Source: Draconibacterium halophilum
GTDB taxonomy: Bacteria > Bacteroidota > Bacteroidia > Bacteroidales > Prolixibacteraceae
Direction: 5' to 3'
DNA length: 64,000 nt
Assembly (NCBI RefSeq): GCF_010448835.1
Contig: NZ_CP048409.1
Span: 4,009,501-4,073,500, forward strand
Below the pieces are notes generated by a model, which saw only the letters and a list, made by a program, of their open reading frames with translations, was not told where the DNA came from and did not search any database. Positions 19,283 to 27,829 of this stretch are shown here, in pieces. Within the stretch, counting starts at the first letter, position 1; each line of letters begins with the position of its first letter. The position numbers and the translations under genes are program-made.

Positions 19283-20695
19283 ATGAACGAGGAAAGAGAT
19301 AATTTCAGGGAAGAAGATATTAGCGAAGCACTTAAGCGTTTTAAGGGTTCATTGCTCTCGGGCCGCTTAAAGTATTTTGATGTGTCGGAATTTGAAGGAA
19401 TTGTAGAACAGCTGATGGAAGAAGGCGATTTGCGGTCTTCTGAAATTGCGGCTAAACAAGGCATTCAGATCCATCCCAACGCGGTTGCTCTTCACTTAAA
19501 ATATGCACAAATTCTGCTGAGCAAAGGGAAATACGACCAGGCTCAGAAATACCTCGATTTTGCTGAAAGAGTTGAAAACACCAATCCCGATGTCCACTTG
19601 TTAAGAGGTTCGGCATCGTTGATTATGGGCAACGAAGATCTTGCAAAAGCATCATTCAAAAAAGCAATCAAAGTCGGAAACGGAGAAACCGACGATATTT
19701 TATACCACGTTGGTTCGGCGTTTATTCAAATTGGCGAAATAAGAGAGGCCATCTCCTATTTCAAAAAAGCGCTAAAACTGAATCCGAAACACGAACTGGC
19801 ACTTTACGATCTTGCATTTTTTACCGACCAGATTGGCGATTACAAAAACAGCATTAAGTATTACAATCGTTTTATTGATTACGATGTATACAATTACTCC
19901 GCATGGTTTAACCTGGGTATAGTGTACAACAAAGCCGACATGCACGATGAGGCAATTGAAGCTTATGAATACACGCTGGCCATCAACGAGAATTTCCATA
20001 TGGCCCTGTTCAATATCGGTAATGCGCTGGCAAACTCAGGACGTTTTAAAGAGGCCATTGAAAAATACAGGGAATTCCTTGAATTTGATGCCGATAACGA
20101 CGATGCTTACTGTTACATTGGCGAGTGTTACCTGAATCTGGACAACCAGCTGCAATCGGAACACAATTACCAGAAAGCAATTTCCATGAATCCGGAGAAT
20201 GATACGGCTCATTTTGGTGTAGGGCTGATTATGTGGATCGCTAAAAAGTACGACAGAAGTATTGACTACATCAACAAGGCCATAAAGATCGACAAGCAAA
20301 ATTCGGAATACTGGCTGACTTTGGGAAAAGTTAGCAGCGACGCCGAATACCTGGATGATGCAATAAAAGCATTTAAAAAAGGTGCACGTGTTGATTCTGA
20401 AAATACCGAAATCTGGCTCACCTGGACCGAAACATTAATGAAGCACGGTGATACAAACGGTGCCATCCGAATACTGAAAAAGGCGATCGACAATAACGAC
20501 GACTCGATGCTAAAATACCGCCTGGTGGCCATATTGCTCGGGAACCGGAAACGCAAGGAAGCATATGAATGGTTGCGTTCGGCAATGCTGCAGGATTTTG
20601 AAAACATCAACTACCTCTTTGATATTTACCCGAGAGCTTTAAAAAGTAAGCAGCTTAAAAAGGTTGTCGACGATTTCCGCCGGGGAGATAAATAA
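19283..20695 (+). CDS. Tetratricopeptide repeat protein
   Basis: About 470 residues, no signal peptide. At least ten tandem TPR units run from about residue 60 to 430 (for example A-x-Y-x2-G-x2-Y-x-E-A-I patterns such as GEIREAISYFKKALKLNPKHELALYDLA). TPR arrays are protein-interaction scaffolds, and no partner is indicated here. A TTG at 19277 is in frame, but ATG 19283 is preferred. A TATTTTTG element (19272-19279) lies only 3 nt upstream of that ATG, so the transcript may be almost leaderless, or another promoter is used. Confidence 0.87.
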   Translation: MNEERDNFREEDISEALKRFKGSLLSGRLKYFDVSEFEGIVEQLMEEGDLRSSEIAAKQGIQIHPNAVALHLKYAQILLSKGKYDQAQKYLDFAERVENTNPDVHLLRGSASLIMGNEDLAKASFKKAIKVGNGETDDILYHVGSAFIQIGEIREAISYFKKALKLNPKHELALYDLAFFTDQIGDYKNSIKYYNRFIDYDVYNYSAWFNLGIVYNKADMHDEAIEAYEYTLAINENFHMALFNIGNALANSGRFKEAIEKYREFLEFDADNDDAYCYIGECYLNLDNQLQSEHNYQKAISMNPENDTAHFGVGLIMWIAKKYDRSIDYINKAIKIDKQNSEYWLTLGKVSSDAEYLDDAIKAFKKGARVDSENTEIWLTWTETLMKHGDTNGAIRILKKAIDNNDDSMLKYRLVAILLGNRKRKEAYEWLRSAMLQDFENINYLFDIYPRALKSKQLKKVVDDFRRGDK

Positions 20696-20799
20696 CCAAT
20701 TACAGATTATTCTTTATTCAAATTATTAAATCCCCGGGCAAAATCAGTATCAGGGAGTCAACCTTCTTCTTCTAATCCCTGTTTTACAATTTGTTTTTG

Positions 20800-20819
20800 T
20801 ATTTTGGCATCCCAAAATA
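20800..20819. promoter_or_regulatory. 20-bp perfect palindrome upstream of the DUF368 gene
   Basis: Arms TATTTTGG and CCAAAATA are separated by 4 nt, 32 nt before the ATG at 20852. The left arm resembles a TAnnTTTG -7 element (TATTTTGG), so a bound regulator could block the promoter (inference). Confidence 0.45.
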
Positions 20820-20851
20820 AAAATTTACACCGTTACAAATTCAGACCATAA

Positions 20852-21787
20852 ATGAACAGATCCGCAAAAGATTACCTTACACTGGTATTAAAAGGAATGG
20901 GAATGGGTGCTGCCGATGTGGTACCTGGCGTTTCAGGAGGAACAATTGCCTTTATTACCGGTATTTACGAAGAATTGATTAACTCGATAAAGTCAATCAA
21001 TTTAACCGCTATTAAACTCTTATTCAGTTTTAAACTTGCTGAGTTTTGGAACGCCATTAACGGAACATTTCTTATCAGTGTATTTATCGGCGTAGGCATC
21101 AGTGTTTTCTCACTGGCCAAAGGGTTGGAATATTTGCTACACCACTATCCTATTTTAGTGTGGTCGTTCTTTTTCGGATTGATCGTTGCATCAGCTATTT
21201 ATGTGGCACGCTCCATAAAACGATGGAAAGCCGACACCATAATTGGCGGCATAGCAGGAATTATAATTGCCTACCTGATTACAGTTATCACACCTGCCGA
21301 AGCAAACACCAGCTACTGGTTTATTTTTCTGTCGGGAGCCATTGCAATTTGCGCCATGATCCTGCCAGGTATCTCAGGTAGTTTTATTTTGGTACTGCTG
21401 GGCATGTACAAATTCATCCTTTCGGCAGTTGGCGATGTGAACATCGCGGTGATCCTTACTTTCCTTGTTGGAGCTGCAGTTGGCATCATTGCTTTTTCAA
21501 ATGTGCTGTCGTGGTTATTGAAAAAATACCACAACACCACCATTGCTGTGTTAGCCGGTTTTATGGTAGGATCGCTAAACAAAGTATGGCCCTGGAAAGA
21601 AGTTACACAAACAATAATCGACCGGCATGGTGAACTAAAACCCATCGCCGAACGTAATATTTTACCCGGAACATACGAGCAAATTACAGGACACGAAGCC
21701 TGGTTGCCTGGTGCAATTCTACTGGCAATTGCCGGATTTGCACTTATTTTTGTAGTTGAAGGAATTGGAAAGAAATTGAAGAAGTAA
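20852..21787 (+). CDS. DUF368 membrane protein (PopT-like undecaprenyl-phosphate translocase family)
   Basis: 311 residues with about eight to ten membrane segments. The conserved DUF368 signature GMGMGAADVVPGVSGGTIAFITGIYEEL opens the protein, and a second inverted-repeat copy (MILPGISGSFILVLLGMY) lies near 170. Members of this family were shown to recycle undecaprenyl phosphate across the inner membrane, feeding peptidoglycan and surface-glycan synthesis; this assignment rests on family knowledge. It is followed 51 nt later by aroE; that spacer has tandem TTGATAC repeats. Confidence 0.9.
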   Translation: MNRSAKDYLTLVLKGMGMGAADVVPGVSGGTIAFITGIYEELINSIKSINLTAIKLLFSFKLAEFWNAINGTFLISVFIGVGISVFSLAKGLEYLLHHYPILVWSFFFGLIVASAIYVARSIKRWKADTIIGGIAGIIIAYLITVITPAEANTSYWFIFLSGAIAICAMILPGISGSFILVLLGMYKFILSAVGDVNIAVILTFLVGAAVGIIAFSNVLSWLLKKYHNTTIAVLAGFMVGSLNKVWPWKEVTQTIIDRHGELKPIAERNILPGTYEQITGHEAWLPGAILLAIAGFALIFVVEGIGKKLKK

Positions 21788-21794
21788 ACTGGAT

Positions 21795-21832
21795 TCTGGA
21801 TACTTGATACTTGATACTCACGACTCAATACT
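21795..21832. repeat. Tandem TTGATAC/TCAATAC short repeats
   Basis: GGATACTTGATACTTGATACTC followed by GACTCAATACTT: three direct GATACT units and one inverted unit fill the gap between DUF368 and aroE. Probably a remnant of a dispersed intergenic element. Confidence 0.5.
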
Positions 21833-21838
21833 TATAAG

Positions 21839-22588
21839 ATGAAAAGATACGGATTATTAGGCTACCCACTCACCCACTCATTCTCGAAGCGTTATTTTAC
21901 CGAACGTTTTGAAACAGAAAAGATAGATTCAACTTATGACAATTTCGAAATCGATTCGATAACTAAATTCCCGGAGGTGGTAAAAGACAACCCGGAAGTG
22001 ATTGGTTTTAACGTTACCATTCCGTACAAAGAGCAGGTGATTCCCTATTTGGATGAGCTAAATGATTCGGCAAAAGAGATTGGTGCTGTTAATACCATTC
22101 GTGTTACACGAACTGAAAATGGTGTGCATTTAAAGGGATTTAATACCGATACTTTTGGTTTTGAGTCATCGCTGAAACCGCTTTTAAAAGATCATCATAA
22201 AAAAGCACTGATTCTTGGAACAGGTGGTGCTTCAAAAGCATTAAAATATGTCCTCAGAAAATTGGGAATCGAATATATTTCAGCATCGATTGAAGAGTTA
22301 AAGGAAAATGAGATCCGTTACGAAGATATTGATGAGCAAGTAATCACCGGGCGTTTGCTGATCATTAATGCCACTCCACTGGGAACCTATCCAAAAGTTG
22401 AGACTTTCCCGAATATCCCTTACGAATTTATAACTGACAAGCATTTGCTTTTTGATCTGGTTTACAATCCTGAAGTAACGCAGTTTATGGCCAAAGGACA
22501 AGCCAACGGAGCCACTGTTAAAAACGGCTACGAGATGTTGCTGAACCAGGCTAAAAAGTCTTATGAGATTTGGAACTCGGAAGAGTAA
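21839..22588 (+). CDS. aroE: Shikimate dehydrogenase
   Basis: 249 residues. The substrate loop GYPLTHSFSKRYF is at the N-terminus, NVTIPYKE with the catalytic Lys at about 61, GAVNTI follows, then the NADP-binding GTGGASKA loop and a C-terminal NGYEMLLNQA block. It reduces 3-dehydroshikimate to shikimate with NADPH in aromatic amino acid synthesis. Slightly shorter than E. coli AroE (272). No other aro gene is adjacent; it shares its strand with DUF368 and the LMW phosphatase gene. Confidence 0.94.
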   Translation: MKRYGLLGYPLTHSFSKRYFTERFETEKIDSTYDNFEIDSITKFPEVVKDNPEVIGFNVTIPYKEQVIPYLDELNDSAKEIGAVNTIRVTRTENGVHLKGFNTDTFGFESSLKPLLKDHHKKALILGTGGASKALKYVLRKLGIEYISASIEELKENEIRYEDIDEQVITGRLLIINATPLGTYPKVETFPNIPYEFITDKHLLFDLVYNPEVTQFMAKGQANGATVKNGYEMLLNQAKKSYEIWNSEE

Positions 22589-22591
22589 GTA

Positions 22592-22650
22592 TTCAGTGAT
22601 CAGTCACAGTTTTCAGTAAGATTGCAACTTGTAATCTGAAACTGGAAACA
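22592..22650. repeat. CAGT-rich dispersed repeat (class II)
   Basis: TTCAGTGATCAGTCACAGTT followed by TTCAGT and then partly inverted ATCTGAAACTGG. The same CAGTCACAGTTTTCAGT core recurs at 29698-29714, flanking the four-helix gene, and in part at 28706-28745. Confidence 0.6.
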
Positions 22651-22706
22651 TCATCCCCCTTAATCCCCCTTTGAAGGGGGAAAACGACGAAGGAGTTGGG
22701 GGATGA
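22651..22706. repeat. CATCCCCC...GGGGGATG inverted-repeat element (class III, copy 1)
   Basis: Terminal TCATCCCCC and GGGGGATGA are exact complements, and an inner ATCCCCCTTTGAAGGGGG hairpin is present. A second copy of the termini lies at 23230-23281, so the phosphatase gene between them is bracketed by the pair. Confidence 0.6.
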
Positions 22707-22733
22707 AACCCAAAAATGTAACAGTCTTGAACC

Positions 22734-23204
22734 ATGGATAAAACAAAAGTACTTTTCGTATGTCTCGGAAATATTTGCCGTTCGCCAAGTGCAGAGGCGG
22801 TGTTTAACGGTGTTGTAAAAAAAGCCGGTTTAAGCAAACAGTTTGAGGTGGATTCTGCTGGAACATCGGGCTGGCATGCCGGCGAACCTGCCGACAAAAG
22901 AATGCAATCGCACGCTATACGCCGCGATTACAATTTAACATCGCTTTCCAGGAAGTTCGATCCACATTCCGATTTCGATTATTTCGATTACATTATCGGG
23001 ATGGACGACAGCAATATGCAGAACTTAAAAAGTATGGCCCGCAATGGTAACGACCTGCAAAAGCTGCACAAAATGACAGATTTTTGCAGCGATGGCCAAT
23101 ACGATGAAGTACCTGATCCGTATTACGGTGGAGCCGAAGGTTTTGAGCTGGTACTCGATCTGTTGGAAGATGCATGCGAGGGGCTGCTCCGGAAAATAAG
23201 TTAA
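22734..23204 (+). CDS. Low-molecular-weight protein-tyrosine phosphatase
   Basis: 156 residues. The P-loop CLGNICRSP (Cys12, Arg18) is at the N-terminus and the general-acid loop DPYYGG is near residue 127, so the active site is complete. It dephosphorylates protein tyrosines and in bacteria often controls polysaccharide export through a tyrosine kinase; no such kinase is adjacent. Bracketed by two CATCCCCC-class repeats, and transcribed in the same direction as aroE but 145 nt away. Confidence 0.92.
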   Translation: MDKTKVLFVCLGNICRSPSAEAVFNGVVKKAGLSKQFEVDSAGTSGWHAGEPADKRMQSHAIRRDYNLTSLSRKFDPHSDFDYFDYIIGMDDSNMQNLKSMARNGNDLQKLHKMTDFCSDGQYDEVPDPYYGGAEGFELVLDLLEDACEGLLRKIS

Positions 23205-23229
23205 AGCTTGGTTTTGCAGAAATATACTT

Positions 23230-23281
23230 TCATCCCCCTATCCCATTTCGACTTGAGAAGCGATGAAGGAGAGGGGGATGA
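23230..23281. repeat. CATCCCCC...GGGGGATG inverted-repeat element (class III, copy 2)
   Basis: TCATCCCCCTA at the left and AGGGGGATGA at the right with a different interior from copy 1. It lies between the phosphatase and the convergent MaoC gene and may serve as a terminator. Confidence 0.55.
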
Positions 23282-23305
23282 AAAAACTTTATAAGTAGTT
23301 CTGTT

Positions 23306-23770
23306 TTATTCGAAGTGGTAAAGGAAATTTACCAAACAATCGTAGGCCGGTTTCCGCTCACCTTCGATATCAACCACAATTTTCACCTGAATTTTAGCAA
23401 TCCCACGCAGGTTCTTAATGTCGTTTAATGATACTGTTGCCCTGATTTTGTCGTTCACTTTTACCGGCTGCTGGAAACGTAAACTCTCGATACCGTAATT
23501 TACGATCATCTTTACATTTCTTACATCAACAACATTGTACCACAGATAAGTCAGCATCGACAACGATAAATAGCCGTGTGCGATGGTGGTTTTAAACGGT
23601 GATTCTTTGGCTGCACGCTCCGGGTCAGTGTGTATCCACTGGTAATCGAGCGTGGCATCTGCAAATTTATCTATCTGCTCCTGAGTTATCTGAACATAAT
23701 CTGAAACTCCAATAACCTGCCCCAAAAGGGCCTCAAACTCTTCGTAGTTGTTGATAATTCGTTTTTCCAT
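23306..23770 (-). CDS. MaoC family (R)-specific enoyl-CoA hydratase-like protein
   Basis: 154 residues, single hotdog fold. The hydratase motif FADATLDYQWIHTDPERA contains the catalytic Asp and His, followed by IAHGYLSLSML. Family members hydrate enoyl-CoA to (R)-3-hydroxyacyl-CoA or act on other acyl-CoAs. No PHA or beta-oxidation gene is adjacent, so the substrate is open. Starts at ATG 23770. Confidence 0.9.
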   Translation of the reverse strand: MEKRIINNYEEFEALLGQVIGVSDYVQITQEQIDKFADATLDYQWIHTDPERAAKESPFKTTIAHGYLSLSMLTYLWYNVVDVRNVKMIVNYGIESLRFQQPVKVNDKIRATVSLNDIKNLRGIAKIQVKIVVDIEGERKPAYDCLVNFLYHFE

Positions 23771-23998
23771 TGAAAAATAATTCTGGTAAATGATGTGCCA
23801 AGTTAATCCTTTTTCCGCAAGTATAGCAGTTTTCAGTGTTGCGAATGCCCGGATTTTATAAAGCTTTTACAAAGAAAAACTGAATTTTTATACTTTATGT
23901 TCCATTTTTAAAACGACTTTGAAGTTATATTGAAAAATTCAGACCTACACATCCGGTTTTTATCAGAAAATGGTCACCTTTGCATTTCAATTTATCGT

Positions 23999-24928
23999 AT
24001 GAGCAATCTTTTCCGAACAACAACATTCCTGGCAATTGTTGCCTGCCTTTTGTGGTCGACCGCTTTTGCGGGAGTAAAAATCGGGCTGGAATATCATAGT
24101 CCGTTCCAGTTTGCAGGCATCCGTTTTACCATTTCCGGCCTGCTGATGTTTTTGTATTTCGGAAAACCAAAACGCTATTTTTCAGAATTAAAACACAACC
24201 TGAAATTTATCCTGTTGCTCTCAGTGGTGCAAATATTTGCACAATATGCGCTGTTTTACAGTGGTATAAATTTACTTCCCGGTTCCTTATCTGCTATGAT
24301 CGTGGGATCGCAACCGCTTTTTATAGCATTGGTGGCGCACTTCTCGTTTAGCAACGATAAAATGACTCCACTAAAAACATTTAGCATATTAATTGGCGTA
24401 GTTGGAATTGCAATAATCACACTCGGCCGCACTAAAGTTGAGATGACCGGCTACCTGGAATATCTTGGTATTGCCATATTACTGGTTAATAATATTGTAT
24501 CGGGTTATTCCAATGTAATGGTAGCGAAACACTCAGGCACAATATCACCGGTTGTTTTAAGCTCCACTTCGCTCATTATTGGTGGTTTGATGCTATCCAT
24601 TGTTTCTATTCCTGTTGAAGGCATTCACCTGGGGCCATTTCCGCCAAAATACTGGTACGCTTTGGCATGGCTGAGCTTTTTATCGGCGGCCGCCATTACC
24701 ATTTGGTATTCATTACTGAAACGACCGGGGGTAAAGGTTTCATTACTAAATGTGTGGAAATTTCTGATTCCCGTTTCAGGCGCAGCACTCAGCTGGATTT
24801 TGTTGAGCAACGAAAAAGCAGATCTCGCTTCAATTATTGGAATGATGATAATTGCCGTGTCGCTGCTTAGCCTGAACTATGCCAACCGCAGGGAACAAAA
24901 AATGATCAGAAAAAAAGAGCAGAAGTAG
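23999..24928 (+). CDS. EamA/DMT family transporter
   Basis: About 309 residues from ATG 23999 (MSNLFRTTTFLAIVACLLWS), with ten predicted membrane segments in two EamA repeats (residues about 8-140 and 155-300). Such proteins export or import small metabolites across the inner membrane; the substrate is unknown. An in-frame codon at 23930 would add a polar 23-residue extension unlike the family, so the internal ATG is chosen. Convergent with the DUF1080 gene, and its stop abuts that gene's stop. Confidence 0.88.
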   Translation: MSNLFRTTTFLAIVACLLWSTAFAGVKIGLEYHSPFQFAGIRFTISGLLMFLYFGKPKRYFSELKHNLKFILLLSVVQIFAQYALFYSGINLLPGSLSAMIVGSQPLFIALVAHFSFSNDKMTPLKTFSILIGVVGIAIITLGRTKVEMTGYLEYLGIAILLVNNIVSGYSNVMVAKHSGTISPVVLSSTSLIIGGLMLSIVSIPVEGIHLGPFPPKYWYALAWLSFLSAAAITIWYSLLKRPGVKVSLLNVWKFLIPVSGAALSWILLSNEKADLASIIGMMIIAVSLLSLNYANRREQKMIRKKEQK

Positions 24929-25750
24929 TTATTCTTCTAAAATCAACAATTCTATTTTCCTGAAATCGGTACCATGACTTTCAGCCTGAATGGATATCGT
25001 TCCACCACTGATTATTTCATTGCCATCAGCCGGTAATAATTTTTCGAAATACTGATCACGCGGATCCAGTTGTGGCTTTTCGTAGCTAAGTACTTCTTCT
25101 CCGTTTACAAAATGACGGATAACTTCTCCGCCGTGCACTTCCACCTCAACACTTACCCACTCATCATCAAACTGCGTTTTCGATTTTGAATCGGTGCAAT
25201 GCTGCTCCCATAATTCGCCGTTTAATATCACATTGGTTCCGGGAGTACAAAGGTTCATAGTTGAACGTTCACCTTGTCCGGTTACGCCACCCAACAACTG
25301 CACTTCAATTGATGATGGAAAATCCTGATCCAACTCCATCGACTCGGCACTTTGCCCGTGAATCATCAATCCGTTGTTTCTGAATGCCCAGCCGGGTCCG
25401 TTTTTTGCCTGTTCACCAATAAACCGGTACTCAACCCGCAAACGGTAGTGCGAAAATTCATCTTTGTAGAATAGGTGGCCAAATTTACCATTCCACTCTT
25501 CCCAATTCTCATACGACACGCGAAGCAAACCATCCTCTACCCGGAAAGTGTTCTTATAATTTTCGCCCAGCACCTCTCCTTTAAATTTTACCTGCCAGTC
25601 GTTTATATCTTTTCCGTTGAACAGTTGAATCCACTCCTCACCTGATTTTTCAGCTGATTGTTGTGTTTTTGGTTTTGAGTTGCAAGCCGACAGAATTACA
25701 GAACATGCCACCAAAGCCACCAGGATAAATTTATACGTAGTTGTCATCAT
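24929..25750 (-). CDS. DUF1080 (3-keto-disaccharide hydrolase-like) lipoprotein
   Basis: About 273 residues from ATG 25750. The signal peptide ends in ILSAC (lipobox). The mature part is one concanavalin-like DUF1080 domain: WIQLFNGKDINDWQVKFKG, FGHLFYKDEFSHYRLRVEYRF, GWAFRNNGLMIHG and IEVQLLGG are typical. The family acts on glycosides, including 3-keto sugars. A longer frame to 25822 would hide the signal peptide and is rejected. Divergent from the TetR gene, sharing a spacer with two matching operators. Confidence 0.88.
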   Translation of the reverse strand: MMTTTYKFILVALVACSVILSACNSKPKTQQSAEKSGEEWIQLFNGKDINDWQVKFKGEVLGENYKNTFRVEDGLLRVSYENWEEWNGKFGHLFYKDEFSHYRLRVEYRFIGEQAKNGPGWAFRNNGLMIHGQSAESMELDQDFPSSIEVQLLGGVTGQGERSTMNLCTPGTNVILNGELWEQHCTDSKSKTQFDDEWVSVEVEVHGGEVIRHFVNGEEVLSYEKPQLDPRDQYFEKLLPADGNEIISGGTISIQAESHGTDFRKIELLILEE

Positions 25751-25814
25751 CAATATTTTTTTAATTGGTTTAGTAATGAATAGTAAAGATAAACTATTAT
25801 CCAAAAAACAAAAA

Positions 25815-25830
25815 TTAACCATCTGGTTAA
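25815..25830. promoter_or_regulatory. Predicted TetR operator 1
   Basis: TTAACCA-TC-TGGTTAA, perfect 7-bp arms, in the spacer between the DUF1080 gene and the TetR regulator. It matches operator 2 at 25876-25891 and lies upstream of the DUF1080 start. Confidence 0.65.
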
Positions 25831-25847
25831 ATTACATGGTTATTTTC

Positions 25848-25878
25848 TTGGATAATTGAATTCATCCACTTACTTTTG
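25848..25878 (+). promoter_or_regulatory. Promoter of the TetR-efflux operon
   Basis: TTG at 25848-25850, a 20-nt spacer and TACTTTTG at 25871-25878 fit the Bacteroidota -33/-7 consensus. The ATG of tetR is 36 nt downstream. Confidence 0.7.
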
Positions 25879-25891
25879 ACCAATTGGTTAA
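25876..25891. promoter_or_regulatory. Predicted TetR operator 2, overlapping the -7 element
   Basis: TTGACCA-AT-TGGTTAA (one mismatch between arms) begins inside the TACTTTTG element, so binding would block transcription of the regulator and its operon. Same consensus TTRACCAnnTGGTTAA as operator 1. Confidence 0.7.
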
Positions 25892-25913
25892 ACTATTTAG
25901 TTAATTTCAAATC

Positions 25914-26528
25914 ATGACAAACATAAAAAAAGACAATACCGAGGAAAAGATCCTAAGTGCCGCACAGAATGTCTTTGTTCGGAAAGGAATGGATGGAGCG
26001 CGTATGCAGGAAATTGCAGACGAGGCAGGTATAAATAAAGCATTGCTTCATTATTATTTTCGTTCGAAACAACAGTTATTCGAGGCCATTTTCAAAAGTG
26101 TTTTCGGAAAAATTATGCCCAACATTATGCTGATGGCAACATCCGAAAAATCAATCGAGGAAAAGCTTGGCGCCTTTATCGAAAACTACATCGATATTTT
26201 AATGAAAAATCCCTTTCTGCCGACCTTCATTTTGAAAGAAATACATCGCGATCCAGAGTTTCTGGCAGGAATGATAAAAGAAAGCGGATTACAGCCCGAA
26301 CTTATTATTTCCATGTTTAAGCAAGAAATGGACAATGGCAACATTCGGAAGATGGATCCACGAGATTTGATCATTAATATATTAAGCCTCAGCATATTTC
26401 CTATTGCCGCCAAGCCACTCATGTCGGTAGTATTCTTCGACACAGATCAGAAGAGTTACAACAAATTTATCGAGAAAAGAAAAGTAACCGTAAAGGAATT
26501 TGTCCTTCACTCAATCCTGATAAAATGA
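25914..26528 (+). CDS. TetR/AcrR family transcriptional regulator
   Basis: 204 residues. The N-terminal HTH (EEKILSAAQNVFVRKGMDGARMQEIADEAGINKALLHYYFRSKQQLFEAIF) is a textbook TetR domain; the C-terminal part (about 80-200) is the ligand-binding helical domain, similar in layout to CecR/YbiH regulators. First gene of an efflux operon; its stop overlaps the TolC start by 4 nt (ATGA). Likely an autorepressor through the two TTRACCAnnTGGTTAA sites upstream (inference). The inducer is unknown. Confidence 0.92.
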   Translation: MTNIKKDNTEEKILSAAQNVFVRKGMDGARMQEIADEAGINKALLHYYFRSKQQLFEAIFKSVFGKIMPNIMLMATSEKSIEEKLGAFIENYIDILMKNPFLPTFILKEIHRDPEFLAGMIKESGLQPELIISMFKQEMDNGNIRKMDPRDLIINILSLSIFPIAAKPLMSVVFFDTDQKSYNKFIEKRKVTVKEFVLHSILIK

Positions 26529-27802
26529 GAAAGATCCTGATTCTATTGCTATTTCCGTTTCAGTTGGCAGTTGCCCAAAACAACGTTCAATTAGACAGTT
26601 GTTATGTGTGGGCACGGCAAAATTACCCCAACCTGAAACAGTCGGAACTGTGGAAAGAAATCAACTCGCTTTCCATACAAAACCACGAAACCAATTACCT
26701 GCCGCAGGTAACCTTGAATGGCCAGATCAGTTATCAATCCGCAGTAACCGAGGTTCCTGTTTCAATGCCCGGAATATCAATCCCAACTGTATCGAAAGAT
26801 CGTTACAACGCTTACGCCGAGTTGCAACAAACTATTTATGACGGTGGGCTTACCAAAACAAACAAAACCCTCGAAACAGCGATTTTAAAAAGCAACCTCA
26901 GTCAACTTGAAGTTGAACTCTACAAACTGAATGAGCAGGTTGCACAGGCGTTTTTTACAGCCCTGATTGTCGATCAGCAAAAAGAGGTGATCCTCGCACA
27001 AATAAAAACCATTGACGAACAACTGAGCCGCGTGGAATCGGGTATTCGTAACGGAGTAACCGAACCTTCGGCAGCTATGGTTTTAAAGGCAGAACGAATA
27101 AACCTCGAACAAAATATAGTTGAGCTGGATGCGGCTAAAAGTGCATCGCACCAAATGCTTGAATTGTTAACCGGAAAGCAGTTTGATAAAAACGGAACAT
27201 TCACCTATCAAACCAACTTTTCATTCAATTCTGAATTGCTGCGTCCGGAATTACAATTACTGGGTAATCAACGCGAACAGTTGGTGGTTCAAAGCGATCT
27301 GCTTTCCAAAACCAGAAACCCGAAACTTTTCGGATTTGGCCAGTTAGGTTATGGCAAACCGGGATTGAACATGTTACTCGACGAATTTAAAGGTTACTAC
27401 CTTTTGGGCGTGGGCATTTCGTGGAATGCCTTCGACTGGAAACAAACTTCTCGACAGCAACAGGTCCTGAAATTACGGCAAGAAATGCTTCAAAGCCAGG
27501 AAGCCACATTTATACAAAATCTTAACCTTTTACTCATCCAACAAAAAGAACAAATCGGGAAACTGGAACAATTAATTACCAACGATGAGAGCTTAGTTGA
27601 ACTGCGTTCCGGAATTACCAAAGCAGCCGCCTCAAAATTGGAGAACGAGACAATTACTACGTCCGACTATGTGCAGGAATTACAAGCCGAAACCATAGCA
27701 AAACTAAAACGCGAGCTGCACAAAATCCAACTCAATGAAGCCCGAGAGAAATATGTCCTCATCAAAGGAAAAACCTTGCCGGGCACAACAACACATAACT
27801 AA
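26525..27802 (+). CDS. TolC family outer membrane efflux protein
   Basis: 425 residues with a signal peptide (LILLLFPFQLAVAQ). Two outer-membrane-efflux repeats with long coiled-coil helices (about 120-230 and 300-410) fit TolC. It forms the trimeric outer membrane channel for the HlyD/ABC system encoded downstream. Translationally coupled to the TetR gene. Confidence 0.9.
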   Translation: MRKILILLLFPFQLAVAQNNVQLDSCYVWARQNYPNLKQSELWKEINSLSIQNHETNYLPQVTLNGQISYQSAVTEVPVSMPGISIPTVSKDRYNAYAELQQTIYDGGLTKTNKTLETAILKSNLSQLEVELYKLNEQVAQAFFTALIVDQQKEVILAQIKTIDEQLSRVESGIRNGVTEPSAAMVLKAERINLEQNIVELDAAKSASHQMLELLTGKQFDKNGTFTYQTNFSFNSELLRPELQLLGNQREQLVVQSDLLSKTRNPKLFGFGQLGYGKPGLNMLLDEFKGYYLLGVGISWNAFDWKQTSRQQQVLKLRQEMLQSQEATFIQNLNLLLIQQKEQIGKLEQLITNDESLVELRSGITKAAASKLENETITTSDYVQELQAETIAKLKRELHKIQLNEAREKYVLIKGKTLPGTTTHN

Positions 27803-27829
27803 AAAAATACCAGCAAAAACATTCGTACC

